Below, one piece after another: positions 50,211 through 60,428 of a DNA stretch of 64,000 bases (positions are counted from its first letter, which is position 1; each line of letters begins with the position of its first letter). A program made the translations under genes and the position numbers. The stretch lies in assembly GCF_000001735.4 (NCBI RefSeq), contig NC_003074.8, positions 3,658,101-3,722,100 on the forward strand, written 5' to 3'. The notes under the pieces were generated by a model. That model had not been told where the DNA came from, made no database searches, and saw nothing but the letters and a program-made list of their open reading frames with translations. The stretch is from Arabidopsis thaliana (lineage: Eukaryota > Streptophyta > Magnoliopsida > Brassicales > Brassicaceae).

Positions 50211-51389
50211 ACTCAATTGAATCAGCAGACACCTTTAGAAAACAAATTAATCCTCAAATCAAAGACCAAAGAGAATCAAAGATTGCCCTGAATTTGTGGA
50301 GTCAAGATGAATCATGGGGAAGAAGTGAGAAGAGAACACCTTAAAACGTAAGGCAATTTATAAGAAAGGAAGCTTTTGGTTATAGTTTTGCCAGACAAAA
50401 CCCAGCTGCTGATGCGTAACCTACGAGACGGGCAAGGAACGTGGAGATGTTTTTCCCGATTAGAAGATACTTTCCCTCATTTTCTCGGGAATATACATAT
50501 CTGGAGAATGTGAAGAAAAAGTCTCATTACCAATAATAATAAGAATTGGATTTGACAAAGTTTGAGAGTCTGTGTCAGACTTTATTTTAGAGGGACCAGG
50601 TCGGTTAACTGTCGTTGTCATGAGATCTTTCCTGTCTGTCTTTTTATCATTCAAACAAAAAAAAATGAATTTATAAAACTTAAACACAAACAAATAAGAT
50701 CACTTTTGATTTATTTTATTTTTTAAATAAGGATGTGCAGGAATGAGATTTTCTTCTAAAATTGTGGGAGTAAATGAATGAATCTAGGTATGATTGATTT
50801 CATCAAAATCAGAAAACTGATTGTTTCTAGAAAAACATGCATTTGGGGTATTTTGAAACCACATGAGTATATGATGAGTTATTATAAACTAGAATTGCGT
50901 TGTAAACGAAATAGAACAAATCTTCTTTTGGAAATCCGTATACTTTAGCGTAAGAAAATGGAAGAATTTGATTTGGACTCGTATCTTTGAAGTATATATA
51001 ATTCAGCATTTACATTATTGAGATTTATCTCTCATATGTTGTTTTTGCTTTTCCTCATTCTATGGACTTAGCTGCAAGTTTTAAATATCTATGGTAATGA
51101 ACATGGTCCAGCCTATACAGCAACGAATATCTATCACTATTTTTAATATATATACACAATCAAAATTCAAAACCATGAGTTGCTTGCATATCCCTGTGTG
51201 GTCAAAGTCAAGACTGAACTATATTAAAGAGAAGTATCTTGCAACTAACACCATAGCTTATTCAAGACACAGCGACATGGAATATTACATTTCTTAGTTG
51301 TTTTAAACAGCCATTGGTTTTCACAACACTTAGTTAAAAAGGAAGTAAAAAAAGAGTCTCAGATAGTTTTGATTAAAACATTTTTTAAA
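50211..51389. other. 1.2 kb spacer between AT3G11720 and RABD1
   Basis: The left part is the promoter and leader of AT3G11720. The right part is RABD1 3' UTR. AT-rich, with no supported frames or repeats. Confidence 0.6.
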
Positions 51390-53297
51390 CTACTGACCGC
51401 AGCAACCGCCATTGTTCTGTTGGATTGGCTGACCTTTCATTTGGACAGTTCCAGGACCAGATGTCTTGTTTGCATTCGTTTGGCTTCCCATTCTGCAAAG
51501 AAAATGAGTTACGATATGATTAGACTCAATTCTCCATGTTACATAAACTAGACTGAATCAGCAAATGTCGATACAAGATATCAACCATATGGAAAATCTA
51601 TCAACAGAAGTTAAGTACACAAGCTTGAGGAAGCTACAAGGATACAGCAGTTAGTTTGTTGATTTGCTTTCCATTAGTCATCAAGTCTAGAATAGCACAC
51701 TTCGGATTTGAAACTTTACATGAATAGTTTATTTCATGAAAACAGTGGAGAATCAAGATGCTTTGCAGCAGAAAAAAACACAGAGAATGATTTGATGTAT
51801 ATAATGGTGATCAAGGAATATAGTAATAGAACAAGTTTACTAAACCTAATCTATGTTAAATCTTCGCAGAAAAAATTATGGCGAAAGATTAAAGATAGTG
51901 AACATACTTCTTTTTTATCTCGCCAGCAATAGTTAAGAATGCCTGTTCAACGTTAATAGAATCCTTGGCACTGGTCTCAAGAAAGGGAATTCCAAGCTCA
52001 TCTGCTAAGGCCTGCAGTGATTTTGAGTAGATGAAATGTAAGAAAACCAATTCACAGTTGTATCAGGAGTAACAGCTGCTGCAAAAATAAGCAATTTCTA
52101 CTCGGTGGATTCAGATCATCTAGCTTTGGGAATTTGGTCAGAGATCATCTACATTCATAGCCGTAAATTCTGGTATAACAATCTCAATGGTTGTAATATC
52201 ATCACATGGTTAAAGATATGCGAAACCATGAAATGATCAAATGAGGAAAGGGGAAAGTACCATGCAAAGGATGTTATGCATAAGATAGAAGCAAAATCAT
52301 AAATGGAAAAATTGCTGGGAACTTAACTAGGGATGTGAGCTTACCCTTCCAGTTTCGGTGGAAACAACTTTGCTTTCAACCATATCATTCTTGTTACCGA
52401 TTAAAAGCTTGCAAACACTCTCATTGGCATATCTATCGATCTCACTCAACCACTGCTTCACATTGTTGAAGCTTTCCATCTCAGTACAGTCATAAACAAT
52501 CTGTTGCAATTATCATCATTAAGGTTCATCACTTAAAGGGTGGATTACAACATTAAAATGATTCATATTCCAACATTACAATACCAATCTCAGACTAAAC
52601 CACTTAAAATGAGAAATGGAAATAGGGACATAACACTAGTCTAGGTAAGCCAAAAAAAAGCAAGTAAGAAAGCGAATATAAAGATTGCTCACAATGATTC
52701 CATGAGCTCCTCTGTAATAGCTGCTAGTGATGGTCCTGAAACGCTCCTGTCCAGCAGTATCCCACTAAAAGAGAGCAGCAACAGTAAAATTGAGTAAACA
52801 CAATCATCCAAAACATATTATATAATTGAAAACTCACAATTTGCAGCTTAATCGTCTTCCCATCCTGCTCAATCGTCCTAATTTTCTGCAAAACCAACCA
52901 CATTATAAGTAAGTTTGGGATAAAACAATCTCGATCATGTATGTAAACAAGGTCAAAGAATGAACTTACGAAGTCAACACCAATGGTGCTTATGTAGCTG
53001 TCAATGTAAGCATCATCCTAGAAATAGCAACAAATCCCAAAATCACGAAACAGTACAAAAGAAGAAACCTAACACGAGCTAATTCTCGACGACGGAATCA
53101 ATTAAGAATCAAAATCAAGTCAAACTCACAGCGAATCGGAGAAGAAGACACGATTTTCCAACAGAGGAGTCACCGATCAACAAAAGCTTGAACAGATAAT
53201 CGCTACAACAACAAAAAATCGAAATCGGTGTGAGTAAAATCGAAAACGAAAGAATGGCTCTCAAGGAGGAGAGAAACACTTACTACTCGTTGCTCAT
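51390..53297 (-). CDS. RABD1: Rab GTPase RABD1 (AT3G11730), 205 aa
   Basis: Eight exons: 53284-53297, 53130-53202, 52970-53017, 52838-52885, 52693-52764, 52345-52500, 51908-52011 and 51390-51492. They give 205 aa. The first coding exon is only 14 nt. Motifs: P-loop GDSSVGKS (15-22), effector region STIGVDFKIRT, WDTAGQE (62-68), NKND (121-124), ETSAK (149-153) and C-terminal CCGQ for double geranylgeranylation. It is closest to Rab1/Ypt1. It acts in ER-to-Golgi and early secretory traffic, partly redundant with RABD2 members. Catalytic Gln67 is intact. Site II motifs (GGGCTT, TGGGCC) lie about 290-310 bp upstream of the ATG. Confidence 0.96.
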
Positions 53298-54326
53298 GAT
53301 TTAGCTGAAGACTGCGTTTCCGAGATTTGATTTTCCAAGATGAGAACAACTTTCCGGGAAAAAGCTCTTTTTCTCTATAATATAAGAAACAAAAAAAAAG
53401 AGAGGTTTGGGTTTAGGGGGCGTGTCAATCAATTTACATGAACATTGAACCCCACGACTTCTACTGGATTTTTTTGTTCCCAGTTTTTTTAATATTTGTT
53501 TAATTCCTTGTTGTTTTTCCCGAGACAATAAAGAAGCTTTGACCTTGTCTCACTGATTTCTTTACGTGTGTGTGTCTTCTTATTTGGGCTTTTTGATAAA
53601 TGGGCCGAGCTCAAAATCTTGTCTATCTAACTTAACCGTCGTTAACGTCCTGGCCCTGTTATTAAAGGTTTGGATTTTATTACTCATGTATATGTCTCAA
53701 TTTTTATTTTTATTTTTTTAGAGAAGATAATTTTACATAAATTTGATTTATAATCCGTGATCAAGATGTGAGGAATTAAATATAATGAAGTATTTAAAGC
53801 GGATTAAAAAGGTATATTGAAAAAGAAAAGAAAAACTTTGATTGAATATGCATGGATTTTCCAATTTTATATGACAGTATATTTTATCAACAAAATCATT
53901 CTCTTTTTCATACTCCATTCATATCATTTTTAATTAAGTCATATTAATCCTACCAAAAGTTACCTTCTAATTTTACGTTTCTTCTAATTTCCTTTTCTGG
54001 CAAAAAAGAAGATATTTCCTCAATTTATAATATTTTTTTTCCATCAAACTATTTTTTTTTATATAACCAAAAAAAAAAAGTGTAGTAACGCTAACGTGTT
54101 TGCAGCTTGCAACTTGGCTAGCAGATTTAAAATAAGATAAGTTCTAAAAATAAACAAAACATATATAGCCAAAAACACAAAATTAAAAACACGAAGATTT
54201 GTTTCACACAATACTTGGAATATCCTAATTATAAATAACTAAAAAGATTGAGAAACGAACACAAATCTCCACCTTATACAAGAATCGTAAAAGAGAAAAA
54301 AAAAACAGAGAGAGATCTTCAAAAAG
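53298..54326. other. Divergent spacer between RABD1 and AT3G11740
   Basis: About 1 kb between two opposing start codons. The left half holds RABD1 leader and promoter with site II motifs around 53586-53605. The right half is AT-rich upstream sequence of AT3G11740. No other feature was seen. Confidence 0.6.
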
Positions 54327-55289
54327 ATGGCGATCGTTAGCCCTAATTTCTGTGCACCGTACCCTATCGAGTTGGGAATCGTACGGAAGGTGATGACTTT
54401 AACCGATGGTAACTTCGCCGTCACGGACGTTAACGGCAATCTCCTTTTCAAAGTCAAGGAACCTTTGTTTAGCATCAGCGACAAAAGGATTTTATTGGAC
54501 GCATACGATACTCCAATCTTGACTTTGAGAGAAAATGTAAGTATACGTCTATCAACTACAATTCTTTATAACTTGCATGGAGAGGCACAATTTTTTCATG
54601 GTGATACAAAAAAAAAATTTCATTATGCAAATCATATATACACAAACATGCTCTTATAACTTGCATGGAGGTACACTTTTTCAATACGTCTATCAACTAA
54701 TTGTAAATAATATCAAAATCATCATCACTCATTCGAGTATGTTAAATCGTCATAGATCATCCAATAAAATCTGATCCACAACTTTTTTTTCTTATAACAT
54801 AAAAATTGTAGAAGGTGAGCTTGCATGATAGGTGGCTAGTATATAGAGGGAAGAGTACAGACCAAAGTGATCTATTATACACATTGAAACGATCTTCAAT
54901 GATTCAAATAATGAAGCCAAAACTAGACATCTTTTTGGCTCATAATAAAGAAATGAAGATTTGCGACTTCCATGTTAAAGGAAGTTGGATCGACCGGTCT
55001 TGTGTCGTCTACGCCGGCAAATCTGATGCCATTGTTGCTCAGGTAATTACACTGATCAAATTGTCTGTAAATTGTATAAACCGGACTAGCTAGTTATATG
55101 ATCGTGTTAATTGAGTCATTGTTGTTGTTTTGTTGTTTTTTTCAGATGCACAAGAAACATACGGCACAAAGCATATTAATTGGGAAGAGTAATTTTTCGG
55201 TTACTGTCTATCCGAATGTTGACTTTGCTTTTATAGTTTCTCTCATTGTAATCCTCGATGACATTAACCGAGAAGATTCAGAAGACTAG
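54327..55289 (+). CDS. LURP-one-related protein (AT3G11740), 194 aa
   Basis: Three exons, 54327-54536, 54812-55042 and 55146-55289, joined in frame to 194 aa. The fold is that of the LOR/DUF567 family, a tubby-like beta barrel. Recognisable parts are FCAPYPIELGIVRKVMTLTD, the repeated VTDVNGNLLFKVKEP turn, LHDRWLVYRGKS, GSWIDRSCVVYAGKSDAIVA and the C-terminal FAFIVSLIVILDDINRED, the hallmark hydrophobic helix. LURP1 is needed for resistance to the oomycete Hyaloperonospora, but most paralogues have no assigned role. The length is normal for the family. The first intron contains two short scrambled duplications. Confidence 0.92.
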
Positions 55290-55875
55290 ATTAAGTTATC
55301 AACTAATTTCTTTTTGTGCGTTGCAAATCTAAATAATACTCGAAAACATAGTACAGTATATGTTAATTATTACAATATTTTTAGTGATTTATTTCACCAA
55401 GGCCTATCAATTTATATCATTATAATAGTGAAACCGTATTTAAGAAAATGTGCGAAAGACAAATCCAAACTTTTTTGTGGAGGTAGACAAACATCTTCAG
55501 GTATCAAAAGTCTCAAAACTTAGTTTTACCATCTCTGAAGTTTCAGCCATTGGAGATTCCTTTAATAGAATCTAAATGGGGGTGGATAAAGAAATGATAT
55601 GCCAAAGTGATGCGTCAAAAAACATACTCGGATCTAAATATGGCAACATGTTGGGTGATGATGAGGAATTGGAACATTACTTGTCCCCATTTCTTTCCAA
55701 TGAAATGTGTCTCCTTACAATTAGTAAACTAATTCTATATATCTGGAGCAAGATAGTTCCTCTGCTATGAATATATCATTTAGTTATGTTGGATTTAAAC
55801 ACAAAGGGAATCCAACATAAAGTAACTAAACACATTAACATTCGTTTTGTTCACTGCATCAAACATAATCTTTTC
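55290..55875. other. Tail-to-tail spacer with a hairpin
   Basis: It holds the 3' UTRs of AT3G11740 and of the 90-aa gene. An inverted repeat lies at 55779-55795 (TTTAGTTATGTTGGATT) and 55809-55830 (AATCCAACATAAAGTAACTA AA), with a 5-nt unpaired insert in one arm, just downstream of the 90-aa gene. A 64-codon plus frame (55576-55770) has an ATG but no recognisable motif; it is not called. Confidence 0.55.
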
Positions 55876-56411
55876 TTATTTTAATTCTTCCAGATCCACC
55901 TGCTGCACCTTCTTCGCCTGCAAATCAGAGAAAGCACAAATGTATAAGTTTCTCTATTTAAGTTTTTTGGTATTTCAACTCCATTAAATCTTCCAAATGT
56001 TGAAAACCAATAATAAACAATTGATTACCTCATTCTTTTCTTCACGCCGAGCATTTTTCTTCTTGGTAAATTCTGATGTTTGAAAAAAAAATTACAACGA
56101 ATTTGTTTTTTTTTTGCTCTTTACCACAAAACAGCAAAAAAACTCAACATTACCCCAGAGATGGAAGCTGAGAGAGGTAGCCACTAAAAAAGCCAATAAA
56201 CGACGTCTATTTGTCTTCGCAAACATTTCTCTCTCTGTTAAAATAAGCAAATCAATTACACTCACGATAGTTTGATAGATTTCTTGCCGAATCAGAGAAC
56301 GTTACCATCATATTTACTACGCAAAGAAGAGAAATTGCGTCGAGACACAACCGATTTCTCTCCGTGAATTGCCTGCGCTATGACGGATCTTAGAAGATTC
56401 GGCTGCGACAT
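55876..56411 (-). CDS. Four-exon 90-aa single-span membrane protein, probably organellar
   Basis: Exons on the minus strand: 56306-56411, 56154-56234, 56029-56072 and 55876-55917. All introns are GT-AG (GTAACG, GTAATG, GTAATC donors) and all phases match, giving 90 aa. The N terminus (MSQPNLLRSVIAQAIHGEKS, then VVSRRNFSSLRSKYD) has many Arg and Ser and few acids, like a mitochondrial presequence. One hydrophobic span (LLAFLVATSLSFHLW, about residues 49-63) follows, preceded by NRRR. The tail is highly charged (FTKKKNARREEKNEAKKVQQ) and ends VDLEELK. The length and layout resemble small inner-membrane subunits or assembly factors, but I recognise no family. It may be the locus AT3G11745. Site II motifs upstream suit a housekeeping gene. 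Confidence 0.72.
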
Positions 56412-56970
56412 GGTCGGAAATAGGGTTCGGTCTTCTTCGTCTCCTCCTCTGATTTTGTGATTTTCTTTCTCTTCCAACCAAAGGGTTTAAATGGGCCTGC
56501 CTATTCCCTTATCCGCCTATTTTATTGGGCCATAGCCCGATTTTTTCCTTTACCCGCCACTTTTTATTTTTACTTGTTAGCCCAATCAAACCCATCTGAT
56601 CAAAGTCTTTGACTATGTTAGGGAATTTTTCCTTCCGTTTCTACACGTTCATTTTTTCACCACACCAAACACATGAACGGCCAAAAAGAAAATGCTCATT
56701 GACTCTTTGTGTGATCACTGGTCACCTAAATGGGCAATGATGCTTTAGAATTACAAAAACAGACACAATAAACATAAACAGACTTTTTAAGAAGATAACT
56801 CTTTGTAATTTATTAAGAAAATAACGACAATTTCGAAAGAACATAAAGGAAAGAAAAGAAAATATTGAACATCTAAATTAGCTCTTAACATAGTTCAAAG
56901 CTTTTGGATATGAAGATGTGTAAGAGAAGTTCATGGATATAAGTCCCGACACAAAGTTTTGTTGGGTTAT
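56412..56970. other. Spacer between the 90-aa gene and FOLB1
   Basis: The left half is the promoter of the minus-strand 90-aa gene. It carries several site II motifs (TGGGCC at about 56492 and 56526, AGCCC nearby, GCCCAATC at about 56580). The right half is FOLB1 3' UTR. No other gene was seen. Confidence 0.6.
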
Positions 56971-57804
56971 TCAGTTCTTTGAACTAGTGTTTCGCTGTCT
57001 GAATATATCGACCCCTAAATAATCAATGGTGCTCTTAATAAGTGCAACATTTGGCTTTGAGAGCTTCACTCGAACAGCGTTTATCTGATGGAATTTTTCA
57101 AGCGTTTTGGAAGCAATAAGTTCCGCGACTGTCTCCAAAAGGTTTCTTGGTGACCCTTCAACAATTTCCTTAGCTAGGCTGCAAACAATATCAATTATGT
57201 CAACAACATAATCATAACTATACAACTTAAAGATGAACGCAAATCGGGATACTATGTATTTAGCTAACCTGAAAATGTCGACGTAGCTAATTGTATCTTC
57301 TAAGTTGTCTGATTCACCAGCCTTTTTCAGACTCACCCACGCATCAATGTCAACAAGAAACATCTGCCCCAGTGTCCTTTCTTCAGCAATCGCTCCATGG
57401 AAACCGTAAAATTTCAACCCTTTTAGTATCAGTTTGTCTCCAAGATTTGACTCTGGTGATTATGTTCCACGTAAAACTGCTTATATAAGTCTTTGAAACA
57501 TAAAGCAAGAGTCTTGTGACAATTCATAAACACAAACATAGGTTCTGCCAAAATAATTCTACAGGAATGCAAACAGAAAAGAGACTAAAGATTAAAAATC
57601 TAAGCAAGGACTATCTTAAATTATTTTGTTGACTTAAACACAATTTAAATCTCTCAACCTTAATCATCCAGCTGACTCTAAACCAAACTATAAACCACCA
57701 TAACTCGAGATTTTTTGCCACCGATATACGATTTTAAAAGGAAATTTGTATATACCTCGTCGCTCCAACGTCGCCGGAGCCGTGGTCTCCAGTGAGCTAT
57801 GCAT
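56971..57804 (-). CDS. FOLB1: Dihydroneopterin aldolase (AT3G11750), 146 aa
   Basis: Three exons: 57756-57804, 57269-57452 and 56971-57178. They give 146 aa. The start is the ATG at 57804 (MHSSLETTAPATLERR). The FolB fold is clear: LILKGLKFYGFHGAIAEE with the substrate-binding region, FLVDIDAWVSLKKAGESDNL, then DTISYVDIFSLAKEIVEGSP, LLETVAELIASK and the catalytic Lys in RVKLSKPNVAL. The enzyme cleaves dihydroneopterin to 6-hydroxymethyldihydropterin and glycolaldehyde, the cytosolic branch of folate synthesis. The frame runs on past the exon 2 donor (TTCAG|GTTAGC) into intron, so the longer open frame is not the protein. Site II motifs GGCCCA lie about 110-135 bp upstream. Confidence 0.95.
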
Positions 57805-58242
57805 CTTACTATTCGCAGCAATAGATTTTGGATTTAGATTGCGTCTGAGAGATGGAGAGAAATCGAAGGATATCAGTTTAAATTTGAAGGAAAACGAAGT
57901 AGATGGTAATGGTGGCCCAATCTCATGTATTTATAGGCCCAAATTTTAAGAAATATTTATTATTTTCTTCTTTTTTTGTTTCAATAATATATATTACCTG
58001 TTTCGACGAAAAAAAATAAAAATATTTATTACCTTTGATATATGTATGTTTTAGAAAATATATTAATTTCTTTTGGATTCATTTCCTTTAAAGAATTTGT
58101 ATATTCATTCATCACTATCCATTAAAGAGTAAAAGTTAAATATTATAGTAACTGGATTTTTCTTCTATCAAAGTGTTACTTATAAAATTCTTTTTTTTTT
58201 AATTAAATATAATCCAATTTTTTTCTCATTTTGTCTATTTAA
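57805..58242. other. FOLB1 upstream region
   Basis: It contains the FOLB1 promoter with TGGGCC-type elements at about 57913 and 57935. Past 57960 it is plain AT-rich spacer up to the Helitron. Confidence 0.6.
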
Positions 58243-59111
58243 TCCTACTATATTATTTGGGAAGTACATTTTAAATGTAACCTTAATTTTTGTAATTAAT
58301 TACATAGGTGTGCCATTAAAAATAAAATTTCAAAGAGTAAATTAATTCATCTCTTTAAGGATTAAAAAGTCAAATACTAATTTAATTAATTTAATTTAAT
58401 TAGAAAAACGAAATACATTATTAATTTCTAAAAAAGTAACCAATCAAAATCAACATATTAGATTTGATATCTAAATTATCATATTAATTTTTTATTAATT
58501 ATTATACTTCACTTCTCATCTTTATATGATTCTATTTTTCCGAAACAAATAATATCATCATATCATCGGTATATCAAAAAAAATTAGAATTATTTTGCAT
58601 ATACCATGATTTGAATTTTTAAAAACGAATATAAACTGTTTTATACATGAAAAAATATTATAACGGGTTAAAAATAGATTTAAGAAAACTTTCGACTGAG
58701 TAACGGGTCATAATTTGTATATTTATTCAATTTCATACATATTATTTTGAAAATTTATAATCTTATATACTACAATAATTAATAACATATTAGATATTTT
58801 TAATGTGTATGATGTGATTCAATCTTTAATACAAGCTATAAAATCTTAGAATTGACAGGTTTAGATCGATATTAATACAAGATGGTATGCTATAGATGAA
58901 ACTCTAAAATTAACAATTAAAATACAAGTGTATAATCTTAAACACTAAACAATATAAACAATATCAACAAAATATATAATACTCGCAGTGTACTATACAT
59001 TTAAAATCAAATAAAATAATATCATATATTTATAAATCATCTTTACAAAAAAAGTTTTTAATTTAACTAAAATATAAACCTACCCGCGGTATACCGCGGG
59101 TTAATATCTAG
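58243..59111 (+). mobile_element. Complete non-autonomous Helitron (ATREP-type), 869 bp
   Basis: The 5' end at 58243 reads TCCTACTATATTATTTGGGA, the TC-start typical of Arabidopsis ATREP Helitrons. The 3' end has a perfect 20-nt palindrome (ACCCGCGGTATACCGCGGGT, 59082-59101), six bases (TAATAT), and then the terminal CTAG at 59108-59111, the Helitron CTRR. The element is flanked by A (58242) and T (59112), the expected insertion between A and T without target duplication. There are no terminal inverted repeats. The interior is AT-rich with no Rep/helicase frame, so it depends on an autonomous relative. I infer the family from memory of ATREP ends; the exact member is not assigned. Confidence 0.85.
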
Positions 59112-60428
59112 TACCTAGTATAAATCAATTTGATTGCTACTTAGTGCTAATATTAAAGGAAAATGAAGTTTCACTTTATTTCAAGGGATCCACTTGACAT
59201 TTTGCTTTATGTAAATTTTTATTTAAATTATACATATTTAACATTATAATTAATTGAATTTTAGAGATCTAGTTTATTGTGTGATAAAGAATAAAGTTTA
59301 GTGCTAATTTATAAAATAATAATTTATAAAGTCATGACATGTATAAAAAGAAAAAAAATCTTTCACTATTGTGGCTCCATTTGGAATTTTGTTTTAGTTA
59401 GATTTTATACACTAATTGCAAAAGTAACACCTAATTTTTTTTTTTACAAAACTCGTTTTTGGACCAAATTTTAATCGGATAAAACGGATGACCATGCGTA
59501 ATGCAAAGATACCGTATGTTCCTTTAGTGTGAAGCATAACTATGACCAGTGACCACCACATTTAGTGGCATGAACCATGTTGTCCCATAAATAATCATGT
59601 AAAGTGAAACTAATTTTTTGGATAAATAATAATAAGTGCAAGAAGAAAGGTAAGTAAGTTTCAATTAAAGAATCATGAGACAAAAACACATGGTCTACAG
59701 ATTCCAACACATGCAACCAAAATTGAAGTAATTTATTTTTGTCTAATTGATAAACAAAAGTAAAAGAAAAAGACAAAAAACGGAATTTGTTAACGCCGTT
59801 AAGCAGCCGCTTCCCCCACCCGTGACGTTGAGGATATGATCAAATCAAAGAATTCAATATAAACCGGATTTATTAAACCACGGTTCAATTAGTCCACGCA
59901 TTGGTTTAACGCCGGTTTGGTTCGTTCTATCCGTCAGCCACTGGGCTCTATCGTTAGAGAAAGAGAGAGAGGGACAGATCTGTGAAGTTGGGATCTTTCT
60001 TTTTCACTTTCTTCGTTGTCTCTCTCTGTCTACACGCTTGTGCTTGTGTTGTGTTTGTGCGCCACTTTCTATCTCTACTGTTTTCTTCTCTCGTCACGGC
60101 TTAACTTTTGCAATCTTTTAGCTGAAGCTAATTTCAACAAGTTGTTATTTTTGCTTTCAATTTTCTTACTTTTTGATCTCTCTTTTCCACGAAACCTCTT
60201 ATAATAGATTTCTCATTTCTGGGTCTAAAATCTACTTTCTATTTTTGGGCATTGATTTTTATTCTTAGATAAACTAGATTGAAGGCAAAGAAACCATTTT
60301 TTTTTTTTTTTTTTTCTAGATTCTCTCTAGGTTTCCCTAAATTTCTCAACTACTCCTAAAGAGTTTTGTTACGTTTCTGTGTGATTCTCCTTTTTTTCTT
60401 GACGACTCCAAATTTCGTTTTTGCGTAA
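59112..60428. other. Spacer, promoter and leader of AT3G11760
   Basis: AT-rich spacer to about 59780, then a GC-richer promoter with ACCGG/GGTTTAAC motifs (59860-59920). A long leader of about 430-480 nt begins near 59950 and contains CT repeats and a 23-T run at about 60298-60316. A leader intron is possible but was not placed. Confidence 0.5.

Noticed and set aside
55576-55770. 64-codon plus-strand frame with a true ATG downstream of AT3G11740
   Set aside because: No family resemblance and located in a tail-to-tail 3' UTR region; could be a relict but not supported.
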